A stretch of DNA of 10,565 bases. Source: Planctomycetaceae bacterium. GTDB taxonomy: Bacteria > Planctomycetota > Planctomycetia > Pirellulales > Pirellulaceae. This document shows positions 1-6,049 of the stretch, in pieces; position 1 is the first letter of the stretch; each line of letters starts with the position of its first letter. A program made the translations under genes and the position numbers. Below the pieces are notes generated by a model. That model ran no database searches and was not told the DNA's origin. It saw nothing but the letters and a program-made list of their open reading frames with translations. The stretch spans positions 1-10,565 of the forward strand of contig JABHUV010000175.1 of the NCBI GenBank assembly GCA_018658605.1, read 5' to 3'.

Positions 1-53
1 AAAGTTAGTCGTCCGATACGGCCGAACCCGTTAATTGCGACACGAATTGTCAC
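1..53 (-). CDS. gap: Glyceraldehyde-3-phosphate dehydrogenase, N-terminal fragment (runs off the left edge)
   Basis: Reading the minus strand from a GTG at 53 to 51 gives M-TIRVAINGFGRIGRLT before the window ends. This is the classic N-terminus of phosphorylating GAPDH: a first beta strand followed by the NAD-binding Gly-rich loop (INGFGRIGR, residues 7-15). The enzyme converts glyceraldehyde-3-phosphate, NAD and phosphate to 1,3-bisphosphoglycerate in cytosolic glycolysis or gluconeogenesis. The GTG start is supported by AAGGAG at 65-60, six bases upstream, and by the family's usual start a few residues before the VxINGFGRIGR motif. Only 17 complete codons are present, so the catalytic Cys and the rest lie outside the window. 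Identification is firm because this motif is very specific. Whether it is gapA or a paralogue such as gapB cannot be decided here. Confidence 0.9.
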   Translation of the reverse strand, partial: MTIRVAINGFGRIGRLT

Positions 54-59
54 GATATT

Positions 60-65
60 CTCCTT
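60..65 (-). promoter_or_regulatory. Shine-Dalgarno of gap
   Basis: The minus strand reads AAGGAG here, with six bases between it and the GTG at 53. It decides the otherwise non-obvious GTG start of the gap fragment. Confidence 0.75.
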
Positions 66-336
66 CAAAACTCAATGAACTAAAACCGGAAACAGTGGTC
101 AATCAAACACCAGTGATTGCGATCTTACGTGTTTGTGACTTTTTCACCAACAAACAGATTGTTAGTGGTTGTTTACGAGAAACTAAAGCGTATTCGCTTC
201 TTGAAGAGGCAATTATAGGTTTGAAATGCAAGGCTCACAATGGGCGAATTTGACTGGAGCCAAGTATTTTTTGTGGTCACCGAAACTTTTTAACGGTCGT
301 AGCGTTTAATTACGTTGCTAATTACTCGTAGTTCCC

Positions 337-386
337 TAGTGTTCATAATACCCGTTAACACTATATCTGCGGGTAGTTAGTTTTTT
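337..386 (+). other. Predicted H-type pseudoknot followed by a T tract
   Basis: TAGTGTT (337-343) is perfectly complementary to AACACTA (357-363). TACCCG (349-354), inside that loop, is perfectly complementary to CGGGTA (370-375) outside it. The two stems of 7 and 6 base pairs interlock with connecting loops of 5, 2 and 6 bases, which is compact H-type pseudoknot geometry. On the plus strand it is followed after five bases by TTTTTT (381-386), resembling the tail of an intrinsic terminator. On the minus strand it would lie in the possible gap leader. No RNA family is recognised, and which strand is transcribed is unknown. Confidence 0.4.
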
Positions 387-393
387 GGTGGCG

Positions 394-460
394 GGGGGAG
401 ACTCAACAGCGTAGATTCTCCGCCGAAACCAATAGTGTAGGCGGAGCGGGAAACTCCCCC
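394..460. repeat. GC-rich double inverted repeat with two alternative folds
   Basis: GGGGGAG (394-400) pairs perfectly with CTCCCCC (454-460). Nested inside, CTCCGCC (418-424) pairs perfectly with GGCGGAG (440-446) around a 15-base loop. Because the arms resemble each other, an alternative fold of two side-by-side hairpins is also available: 394-400 with 418-424, and 440-446 with 454-460, each with six of seven pairs. On the minus strand it is followed by an A tract, not a T tract, so it is not an ordinary terminator for the exported-protein gene that ends at 503. It could be a structured RNA, a REP-like dispersed repeat or a cruciform-forming site. Confidence 0.5.
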
Positions 461-502
461 TAACGAGGAGTGCTAATTGTTCAGCATAATCTAAGAGGAC
501 CA

Positions 503-1231
503 CTATTTCGGTGCAGCTTTTTCTACCGGCGCTGGTTTTTCGACATAGCCGTATGGTTTTTCGGAGATGAATTTTAAGCTATTAGCTTTGGCTTGCATTA
601 ATTGTGCTTGGCCTGCATAGTACCAAGCGTCGACGTTGACTTTATCACCCACGCGAATCAGGTTTAGGTTATGGCTTTTGACGCGGATGGTCATTTTCTT
701 GGCTATTGAAACTATGGTTCGAAAGCCTCCTGGTGCTTCGACCACCATTTTTCCGTTGTTGATATTCACCAATCTACCCGCGACGAGAAAGCGAGCGGTT
801 TGGACAGCATCGGGATTTGGAGTTCCACCGAATAGATTTTTATTAACGCCTGAGATCCCATCTCGCTGAGCCCCTAGTTTAATATCTTTATTTGGGTTAA
901 ATACAAGAATGTCTTTTATCTCAGTCTGTGGTACTCCCTTTGCGTCGAATAACCCCGCAAAGCTAACGTACATACCCCGCTTTAACCAAGGCAGCACTGC
1001 AGTTCCGGAGACGTCAACAGATTCAGGATTATCAGGCATAAAGAGAACCCATTTTTTACCGTCTTTTAATTCGACTTGAATTTTGCCAGCACCCATAGCA
1101 ATGACAGTACCGTCACCGCGTAATGTTTCTTTGGGCGGTTGTTGTTGTGCGTTGGTGTTGGCTGTAGCGAAAATAAATGTTGCCAAAGCGAACGATGAAA
1201 AGATGCGATTGAATTCACTAAATTTTGTCAT
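503..1231 (-). CDS. Exported protein of unknown function with two similar beta-rich modules
   Basis: This 242-residue protein has a signal peptide: polar start, hydrophobic stretch at about residues 10-24, and a likely cleavage site after ANTNA (residue 28). Two similar segments follow, about 39-113 and 150-222. Each starts with a G-x-(V/L)-V strand, then a GK(I/M)xVE strand, and later a (K/R)xGxxV strand. They look like small beta-barrel or OB-like modules, and the second half may have arisen by internal duplication. The C-terminus is a Pro/Lys/Ala-rich tail (residues 231-242). I recognise no catalytic motif. The probable location is periplasmic or cell surface. The ATG at 1231 is the only start that leaves the signal peptide intact, with only a weak GGA upstream. 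It is divergent from panB with 144 bases between them. Function is unknown; a polymer- or ligand-binding role is a guess. Confidence 0.8.
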   Translation of the reverse strand: MTKFSEFNRIFSSFALATFIFATANTNAQQQPPKETLRGDGTVIAMGAGKIQVELKDGKKWVLFMPDNPESVDVSGTAVLPWLKRGMYVSFAGLFDAKGVPQTEIKDILVFNPNKDIKLGAQRDGISGVNKNLFGGTPNPDAVQTARFLVAGRLVNINNGKMVVEAPGGFRTIVSIAKKMTIRVKSHNLNLIRVGDKVNVDAWYYAGQAQLMQAKANSLKFISEKPYGYVEKPAPVEKAAPK

Positions 1232-1375
1232 GATTTGATTCCGATTAAACTATTTATTCCCTGAGCCATCTACAGCTTGACCATTTCGGTTTACTTGAAA
1301 ATGAAGTATAGTCGATACGTCTTCTTCCTCTTACATTATAGCTTGTTGGAAAAGCAAAACTAAAAAAAATCAATA

Positions 1376-2170
1376 ATGGCCGCACCAAAAAAAAAGATTA
1401 CCGTCAACGATTTCATTGACTTGAAACGTCAAGGCCAGCGAATCACAATGCTGACGGCGTATGATTTTACGACCGCTAAGATTCTTGATCAAGCAGGTGT
1501 TAACGGGATTTTAGTAGGTGATTCCTTAGGTATGGTGGTGCAAGGTCGAGAGACAACGTTGAAGGTCTCGCTTGACGAAATTATTTACCATGCCGAAATG
1601 GTAGGTCGTGCCGTGGAACACAGCCTGATTGTAGTGGACCTCCCCTTCCCGACCCACCTCGTGGGTGATTACGAAGCGATAGCCGCAGCCGCTAGGGTTT
1701 TGAAAGAGACTGAATGTCAAACGGTCAAACTTGAAGGTGGCGTTCGACAAGCTGGCACGATCGCTGCTTTAGTTTCAGCTGGAATTCCCGTCATGGGGCA
1801 CATTGGCTTACAGCCTCAAAGTGTATTGACGATGGGTGGCTATAAGGTGCAACGGGACGAAGAGCAGTTGTTGGCTGATGCCAAAGCCGTAGAAGATGCG
1901 GGGGCGTTTTCTGTCGTATTAGAGTGCATGGAAGCAACGATCGCTGCTAAGATTACTGAGACGTTATCGATTCCAACGATTGGTATCGGTGCCGGCGAAC
2001 ATTGTGATGGGCAAGTTCTTGTAATCAATGACCTGCTCGGGCTAACCGATTCTCCGCCGCGTTTTGTGAAAGAATACGCACAACTGCGAAGTACAATTGG
2101 TGATGCTGTATCGCAGTATTGCCAAGACGTTCAGGCGAAGACGTTTCCAGATTCATCCACTAGCTATTAA
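1376..2170 (+). CDS. panB: 3-methyl-2-oxobutanoate hydroxymethyltransferase (ketopantoate hydroxymethyltransferase)
   Basis: PanB transfers a hydroxymethyl group from 5,10-methylene-tetrahydrofolate to 2-oxoisovalerate, making ketopantoate. This is the first committed step of pantothenate and coenzyme A synthesis in the cytosol. The 264 residues match the family length and carry its motifs in order: TMLTAYD (24-30), VGDSLGM with the metal-binding Asp49, VDLPF with Asp88, VKLEGG with Lys118 and Glu120, MGHIGLxPQS (140-149), the catalytic-region Glu183 in LEC, and the TIGIGAGxxCDGQVLV stretch near 201-216. No key residue is missing. The start fits the family, whose homologues begin a few residues before ITVxDF. 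No clear Shine-Dalgarno precedes it; the leader is A-rich. panC and panD are not adjacent, so the gene is separated from its pathway partners here. Confidence 0.96.
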   Translation: MAAPKKKITVNDFIDLKRQGQRITMLTAYDFTTAKILDQAGVNGILVGDSLGMVVQGRETTLKVSLDEIIYHAEMVGRAVEHSLIVVDLPFPTHLVGDYEAIAAAARVLKETECQTVKLEGGVRQAGTIAALVSAGIPVMGHIGLQPQSVLTMGGYKVQRDEEQLLADAKAVEDAGAFSVVLECMEATIAAKITETLSIPTIGIGAGEHCDGQVLVINDLLGLTDSPPRFVKEYAQLRSTIGDAVSQYCQDVQAKTFPDSSTSY

Positions 2171-2263
2171 TGATTGTAAGTCGTAGTACTGCTTGGGCTA
2201 CAATATTTAGCATGAGCAATAAGATAACCAAAGAATGAAAACCAGAACTTAAAAAGTTGCGTT

Positions 2264-3535
2264 ATGTGGGTGCGAAAACGAATTGATATTGGTTGGACCG
2301 ATCTTGCTAGTGCGTTAGCACATTGCCTCTTTCCGAATCGTGTCGACACGACCGTCGTCAATCAATGCTGGCGAGATTCGCGGCAAGCGTTCACTTGCTT
2401 AAGCGTACGATCTGGCTTTGATGTTTTACTACAAGCTTTGGACTTACCTCGCGGTAGCGAAGTTATTGTCAGCGCCATGACGATTGATGGGATTCTCAAA
2501 ATCATCGCTGAACATGGTCTCGTGGCAGTGCCGGTTGACCTACAATTTGATACGCTTGCTCCAACACCAGAAGATGTTGAATCAGCAATTACCGATCAAA
2601 CTCGACTGGTGCTAATTGCTCACCTCTTTGGCACACAAATAGACATGCAGCACTTTGCTCATATTACACAACAGCATGGATTGCTGCTGATCGAAGATTG
2701 TGCCCAGTCCTTTCGCGGTATGCCGCAAGGAAAATCAGATTGTAGTGACGTGGCAATGTACAGTTTTGGGCCAATCAAAACGTCCACGGCGCTTGGCGGA
2801 GCTGTACTTTGCGTTGCCGATGGTAAGTTGACAAAGAAGATGGAACAAATCCAGCAAGCGTATCCACTACAATCCACGAGGGCATATTTTAAACGCGTGG
2901 TGAAATACGGTTTCCTCAAGTTCCTCTCCTATCGAGTGCCGATAACAGCTTTTATCGTAACCTTAAGAATGCTAGGAAAGGATTACAGTGAAATACTGAA
3001 GAAGAGTGTGAAGGGATTTCCCAGCGACAATTTATTTTCAAGGATCCGGCAGCAGCCTTGTCAGGCGTTATTAAGTGTGTTGAAACGCCGGATTACAAGT
3101 TTTGATGAGCGGCGGTTAGAACGCCATTGCGAACTTGGTAAACTCTTATGCGATCACCTCTTTCAGCAATATGATTTGCCCGGTAGTGCTGCCACTTCAA
3201 ATTACTTTTGGGTATTTCCAGTGGAAACAGATAACCCACTTGAGACAATTCAAAACTTGCGAGCATGTGGGTTTGATGCGGATCAACGTGGGTCGATGGT
3301 TAAAGTGCCAACAGTGAACGGCGAAGCAGTTCAAGCAATATCGACGACCGATCGCATTTTAAACAACTCGGTGTTTTTGCCAATCTATCCAGCGATGTCG
3401 CAGCAAGCCATTAATCAGTTAGCTAAGGCGTTTTGCCAAAAGGCTATTAGACATCGTCGCCCTGAGGCGGATCAACCTCCGATAGTTGATGTTTGTGCCC
3501 ATAGCGTCCCTGAAACTCTTGTGCGGGATATTTGA
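2264..3535 (+). CDS. DegT/DnrJ/EryC1/StrS-family PLP-dependent aminotransferase
   Basis: Members of this fold-type I PLP family usually aminate keto-sugars for lipopolysaccharide, O-antigen or antibiotic sugars. The substrate here cannot be told. Visible family features are the small-molecule-binding start (SVRSGFDVLLQAL, 47-59), the EVIVSAMT strand (66-73), HLFGTQIDM (120-128), the cofactor-binding Asp145 in LLIEDCAQSF, and the Schiff-base Lys172 in YSFGPIKTSTALGGAVL. The catalytic residues are therefore intact. A hydrophobic stretch at about 207-238 may anchor or pack the subunit. The 423 residues are slightly long for the family, and the extra tail (about 395-423) lies over the 3' end of the opposing mazG-like gene. 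The ATG at 2264 has no clear Shine-Dalgarno. It lies 93 bases after panB on the same strand, but a shared transcript is not demonstrated. No sugar-nucleotide genes are nearby. Confidence 0.85.
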   Translation: MWVRKRIDIGWTDLASALAHCLFPNRVDTTVVNQCWRDSRQAFTCLSVRSGFDVLLQALDLPRGSEVIVSAMTIDGILKIIAEHGLVAVPVDLQFDTLAPTPEDVESAITDQTRLVLIAHLFGTQIDMQHFAHITQQHGLLLIEDCAQSFRGMPQGKSDCSDVAMYSFGPIKTSTALGGAVLCVADGKLTKKMEQIQQAYPLQSTRAYFKRVVKYGFLKFLSYRVPITAFIVTLRMLGKDYSEILKKSVKGFPSDNLFSRIRQQPCQALLSVLKRRITSFDERRLERHCELGKLLCDHLFQQYDLPGSAATSNYFWVFPVETDNPLETIQNLRACGFDADQRGSMVKVPTVNGEAVQAISTTDRILNNSVFLPIYPAMSQQAINQLAKAFCQKAIRHRRPEADQPPIVDVCAHSVPETLVRDI

Positions 3536-3863
3536 GTCGGTTCTTTTCCATTTTCTGCAGCAGTGATGTTGAGATGTCGAGGTTGAGTTGGTTTGCCATG
3601 GCTAATAAATAGCACATGCAATCCGCCAGTTCCTCCCCGACTTCTTGCAACTTGTCTGCATCGTCGCGACAGCCACGAGATTCATCCATCGAAATCCACT
3701 GAAAATGCTCCATTAACTCAGCGACTTCAATCGCTAGTGCCATGCTTATATTCTTAGGGCTATGGAATTGTTCCCAATCACGTTCCTGTACAAATTCTGC
3801 AACGACCTGTTTTAAATCTGCTAGTGAAGTTTCTTGATCAGTGGTCTTGGATTGCTCCGTCAT
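3447..3863 (-). CDS. MazG-like nucleotide pyrophosphohydrolase (dCTPase/RS21-C6 type)
   Basis: This 138-residue protein is a single all-alpha NTP-PPase domain. The family hydrolyses (d)NTPs to monophosphate and pyrophosphate, often cleaning the pool of non-canonical nucleotides. The start SLADLKxVVxEFVxERDWEQFHSPKN (about 13-38) and EVAELMEHFQW (46-56) are typical of the small dCTPase-like branch. Likely magnesium ligands are Glu46 and Glu49 in the EVAEL motif, and Glu78 and Asp81 in the EELAD motif. The KNRLKYP motif (107-113) closes the domain. The start is well supported: AAGGAG ends six bases before the ATG, formed by the last two codons of larC. Only three bases separate the larC stop from this ATG, so the two are almost certainly cotranscribed and translationally coupled. 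Its last 89 bases overlap the 3' end of the convergent aminotransferase gene. The exact substrate is unknown. Confidence 0.9.
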   Translation of the reverse strand: MTEQSKTTDQETSLADLKQVVAEFVQERDWEQFHSPKNISMALAIEVAELMEHFQWISMDESRGCRDDADKLQEVGEELADCMCYLLAMANQLNLDISTSLLQKMEKNRLKYPAQEFQGRYGHKHQLSEVDPPQGDDV

Positions 3864-3866
3864 GGT

Positions 3867-5063
3867 TTACTCCTTGTTGAGTGAATCAAGGTATGCGGTG
3901 ACAGCAGCAGAGAGCACTTGCTGTAAAGAGATGTCTTCTCGGTCACTGATTTCTCGAGCGGATTCATACTCTGGTGAAAAACGTTGATCGCCGCTTGGTA
4001 GCGTCGCAAGTTTTCCCAATAGTGGTCCCCAAGTTGTTTCCACTGTGTGTGGCTGTCGTTGGAGTATATGTCGTTGAGCAATCCATTTGCGTATACCTAG
4101 GGTGGTCGTCTGCTCAAACATAATGCGTTCGGCTTCAGCAACTGAATCGGAATGGCATAAGGCGGTTAGTGTCACACCAGGACGATTCTTTTTCATTTGA
4201 ATCGCTGTGGTGTACACGTCGAGAACACCGGCTTGCTGTAATAGTCCACAACAATGCCCAATGGCTTCACCGGTCATGTCATCGATGTTTGTTTCCAGTA
4301 TCCACACCTCATCGTGGGTTTGGTCGGCGGATGGTTTCACATGGTTCTCGACTTCGCCAATCAACAAACGCAAAACGTTTGGTTGATTTTCAAGATCACG
4401 ATCGCCTGCACCGCAGGCTACGGTTTTAATTTGCATGGTGGGTAAGCTGCCAAATTTATCAACAATGGTCGCTACAATCGCCGCGCCGGTTGGCGTCGTT
4501 AATTCGGTAGAAATATCCGATTGAGCCAAGGGAATGTTGGTTAGTAGTTCGGCAGTGGCCGGCGCTGGGATACTAACAGTGCCATGTGCGATTTTTACGG
4601 TGCCATTGCCAGTGGGAATCGGCGAGCATTCGATGTGATCAACACCCAGTAAATCCCAACCGATGGCAGTACCGACAATATCCGCAATCGAATCCACAGC
4701 GCCGACTTCGTGGAAATGTACTTGTTCGATCGAGCAGCCATGCACTTTAGCCTCGGCTTCGCCTAGTTTTGTGAATATACGTTTGGCTAAATCCTTTTGG
4801 TTTTCTGTAAGCTGACTATTATCGATCATCTCGGTTATGTGATGCAGATGTCGATGTACATGTTCTGGTTCGTATTGCACGTTCACATTGGTTGCGCGGA
4901 AACCACCTTTGCTGACGGTGTCTGCGACCAGACGGCACGTCGGTAAACCCAGTGAATCAATGCCTGCTTGTATTTGTATGATGTCGACGCCAGCGTCAAT
5001 TAACGCTCCGAGCATCATGTCTCCGGAGATTCCACTTAGACAATCTAAATACGCAATTCGCAT
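3867..5063 (-). CDS. larC: LarC, nickel insertion protein for the nickel-pincer nucleotide cofactor
   Basis: LarC is the CTP-dependent cyclometallase that installs nickel in the pyridinium bis-thiocarboxylate cofactor made by LarB and LarE and used by LarA-type racemases. The 398-residue reading frame is full length and uninterrupted, unlike Lactobacillus plantarum, where LarC arises by ribosomal frameshifting between larC1 and larC2. Visible motifs are the N-terminal YLDCLSGISGDMMLGAL (5-21), the His-rich EHVHRHLHH (67-75), a probable metal-handling patch, HFHEVGAVDSIADIVG (116-131), and the C-terminal-domain ETNIDDMTGE (257-266) and LGIRKW (332-337). The start has GAGGAA about nine bases upstream. 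It is the first gene of a two-gene unit with the mazG-like gene and is divergent from the methyltransferase gene (119 bases). larA, larB and larE are not in the window, so the nickel enzyme served is unknown. Confidence 0.93.
   Translation of the reverse strand: MRIAYLDCLSGISGDMMLGALIDAGVDIIQIQAGIDSLGLPTCRLVADTVSKGGFRATNVNVQYEPEHVHRHLHHITEMIDNSQLTENQKDLAKRIFTKLGEAEAKVHGCSIEQVHFHEVGAVDSIADIVGTAIGWDLLGVDHIECSPIPTGNGTVKIAHGTVSIPAPATAELLTNIPLAQSDISTELTTPTGAAIVATIVDKFGSLPTMQIKTVACGAGDRDLENQPNVLRLLIGEVENHVKPSADQTHDEVWILETNIDDMTGEAIGHCCGLLQQAGVLDVYTTAIQMKKNRPGVTLTALCHSDSVAEAERIMFEQTTTLGIRKWIAQRHILQRQPHTVETTWGPLLGKLATLPSGDQRFSPEYESAREISDREDISLQQVLSAAVTAYLDSLNKE
3870..3875 (-). promoter_or_regulatory. 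Shine-Dalgarno of the mazG-like gene, inside larC
   Basis: AAGGAG on the minus strand is also the last Lys-Glu codon pair of larC, directly before its TAA. It lies six bases before the mazG-like ATG. This arrangement supports coupled translation of the pair. Confidence 0.75.
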
Positions 5064-5182
5064 CGACTTGGGTTCCTCGATATTTTTAAGGCAACAATAT
5101 AATGCCTAGTAATGTTCCGACCTTCGTTTGTTAAACGTTGTCCATCTAATATACAACTTCTCGGCGCGGTAGAATATGACCT

Positions 5183-5989
5183 ATGGCAAAGCATCAGGAT
5201 CGATCGCAGTGGCAGTTACCTACCGGAGTAAGCCGGGGGCTGTGGGATTATACGCAATCGAAAGTCGTTGCCGAGGACTATGACGATTACTTTGCCTATA
5301 CCAGCCTGTTTTCGTTTGACGAACAAGTCATTCTCGACGAACTGAAACAGAATGGTCAGTCAGGGGATTTGATTGCTGATTTAGGATGTGGAACTGGGCG
5401 GGCACTTGAGACGTTGTGCACCGCAGGATATCGCGGACTGGCTGTAGATCTTTCTTGGCCGATGTTAAACGTCGTTCAGCAGAAAATTGAGAAAGCAGAT
5501 TTACCGATTCACTGTGTGCGGGCCAATATGGTCGAGTTAGATGTGTTGGCGAGCGATAGCGTTGATCACGGTATTTGTTTATTTAGCACTTTGGGAATGA
5601 TCCAAGGACGTAAGAATCGCCGTCAAGCACTACAGCATATGGCACGTATTACACGGCCTGGGGGTAGTTGCGTGCTACACATTCATAACGTCTGGTTCAA
5701 TTTTTATGATCCCGGCGGACCATGGTGGTTGTTAACAAATATTGTGAGGAGTTGTTTTTTAAAGAAGCTAGAGATGGGCGATAAGACGTTTGGGTATCGA
5801 GGCGTACCAAATATGTTTTTGCATGTTTTTCGGTGGCGAGAGATTAAAAAGGATTTGCGTTTGGCAGGGTTTCAGATTAAGAAAGTGATACCGTTACATT
5901 CCACACGACAGCATGGATTGAAATATCGCTGGTGGATTCCCAATCTGCGAGCCAACGGTTGGATTATTGTCGCTCGGAACCACCCATGA
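5183..5989 (+). CDS. Class I SAM-dependent methyltransferase, substrate unknown
   Basis: This 268-residue protein has the Rossmann-type methyltransferase core. Motif I is LIADLGCGTGRALE (63-76), which binds S-adenosylmethionine. Asp89 in LAVDLSWPML should bind the ribose hydroxyls. Motif II lies around DHGICLFSTLGMI (128-140), and the post-core RPGG turn (158-161) is typical of the Methyltransf_11/25 group. The C-terminal third is rich in aromatic and basic residues (WFNFYDPGGPWW near 171-182, YRWWIP near 248-253) and probably forms the substrate cap. There is no signal peptide or clear transmembrane helix, so it should be cytosolic. The ATG at 5183 has no good Shine-Dalgarno. It is divergent from larC and convergent with the alcohol dehydrogenase gene, so it is probably a single-gene transcript. 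Small-molecule, lipid and quinone targets all remain possible. Confidence 0.85.
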   Translation: MAKHQDRSQWQLPTGVSRGLWDYTQSKVVAEDYDDYFAYTSLFSFDEQVILDELKQNGQSGDLIADLGCGTGRALETLCTAGYRGLAVDLSWPMLNVVQQKIEKADLPIHCVRANMVELDVLASDSVDHGICLFSTLGMIQGRKNRRQALQHMARITRPGGSCVLHIHNVWFNFYDPGGPWWLLTNIVRSCFLKKLEMGDKTFGYRGVPNMFLHVFRWREIKKDLRLAGFQIKKVIPLHSTRQHGLKYRWWIPNLRANGWIIVARNHP

Positions 5990-6049
5990 CAACCACCGTC
6001 GCTGCTGCGCTGCGACACGTATACTGAGGGTTCGTTAATGAGTGCCGAT

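Larger units (their letters stand above)
54..502. other. Intergenic region without a convincing gene, upstream of gap
   Basis: Both flanking genes are on the minus strand, so this stretch is the 3' flank of the exported-protein gene and the promoter/leader region of gap. The only plus-strand reading of any length (35-253) overlaps the gap start, has no recognisable protein features and is rejected. The right half (about 337-460) holds the pseudoknot-like and double inverted-repeat structures listed separately. The left half is AT-rich, and I see nothing in it beyond the gap ribosome binding site. I could not identify a convincing -35/-10 pair for gap. Confidence 0.6.

Noticed and set aside
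35..253. Plus-strand open frame of 72 codons at the left edge
   Set aside because: It overlaps the gap start codon on the other strand, has no Shine-Dalgarno and no recognisable domain or composition signal. It is probably a chance frame.
380..400. Minus strand reads CTCCCCCCGCCACCA, resembling a tRNA or tmRNA 3' end
   Set aside because: No T-arm (GTTCRANYC with a 5-base-pair stem) precedes it, and no matching acceptor, D-arm or anticodon-arm layout can be built. The complementary GGGGGAG belongs to the inverted repeat instead.
394..460. The GC-rich inverted repeat as an intrinsic terminator of the exported-protein gene
   Set aside because: On the minus strand the structure is followed by an A tract, and the stems are separated by long loops. 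It does not match a rho-independent terminator in that direction.
2174..2204. TTGTAA and TACAAT after panB as a promoter for the aminotransferase
   Set aside because: The spacing is 19 bases and the -35 match is weak, so it is not better than chance in this AT-rich gap.
5998..6016. GTCGC/GCGAC hairpin between the methyltransferase and alcohol dehydrogenase genes
   Set aside because: The stem is only five base pairs with a nine-base loop and no T tract on either side. It is too weak to call a terminator.
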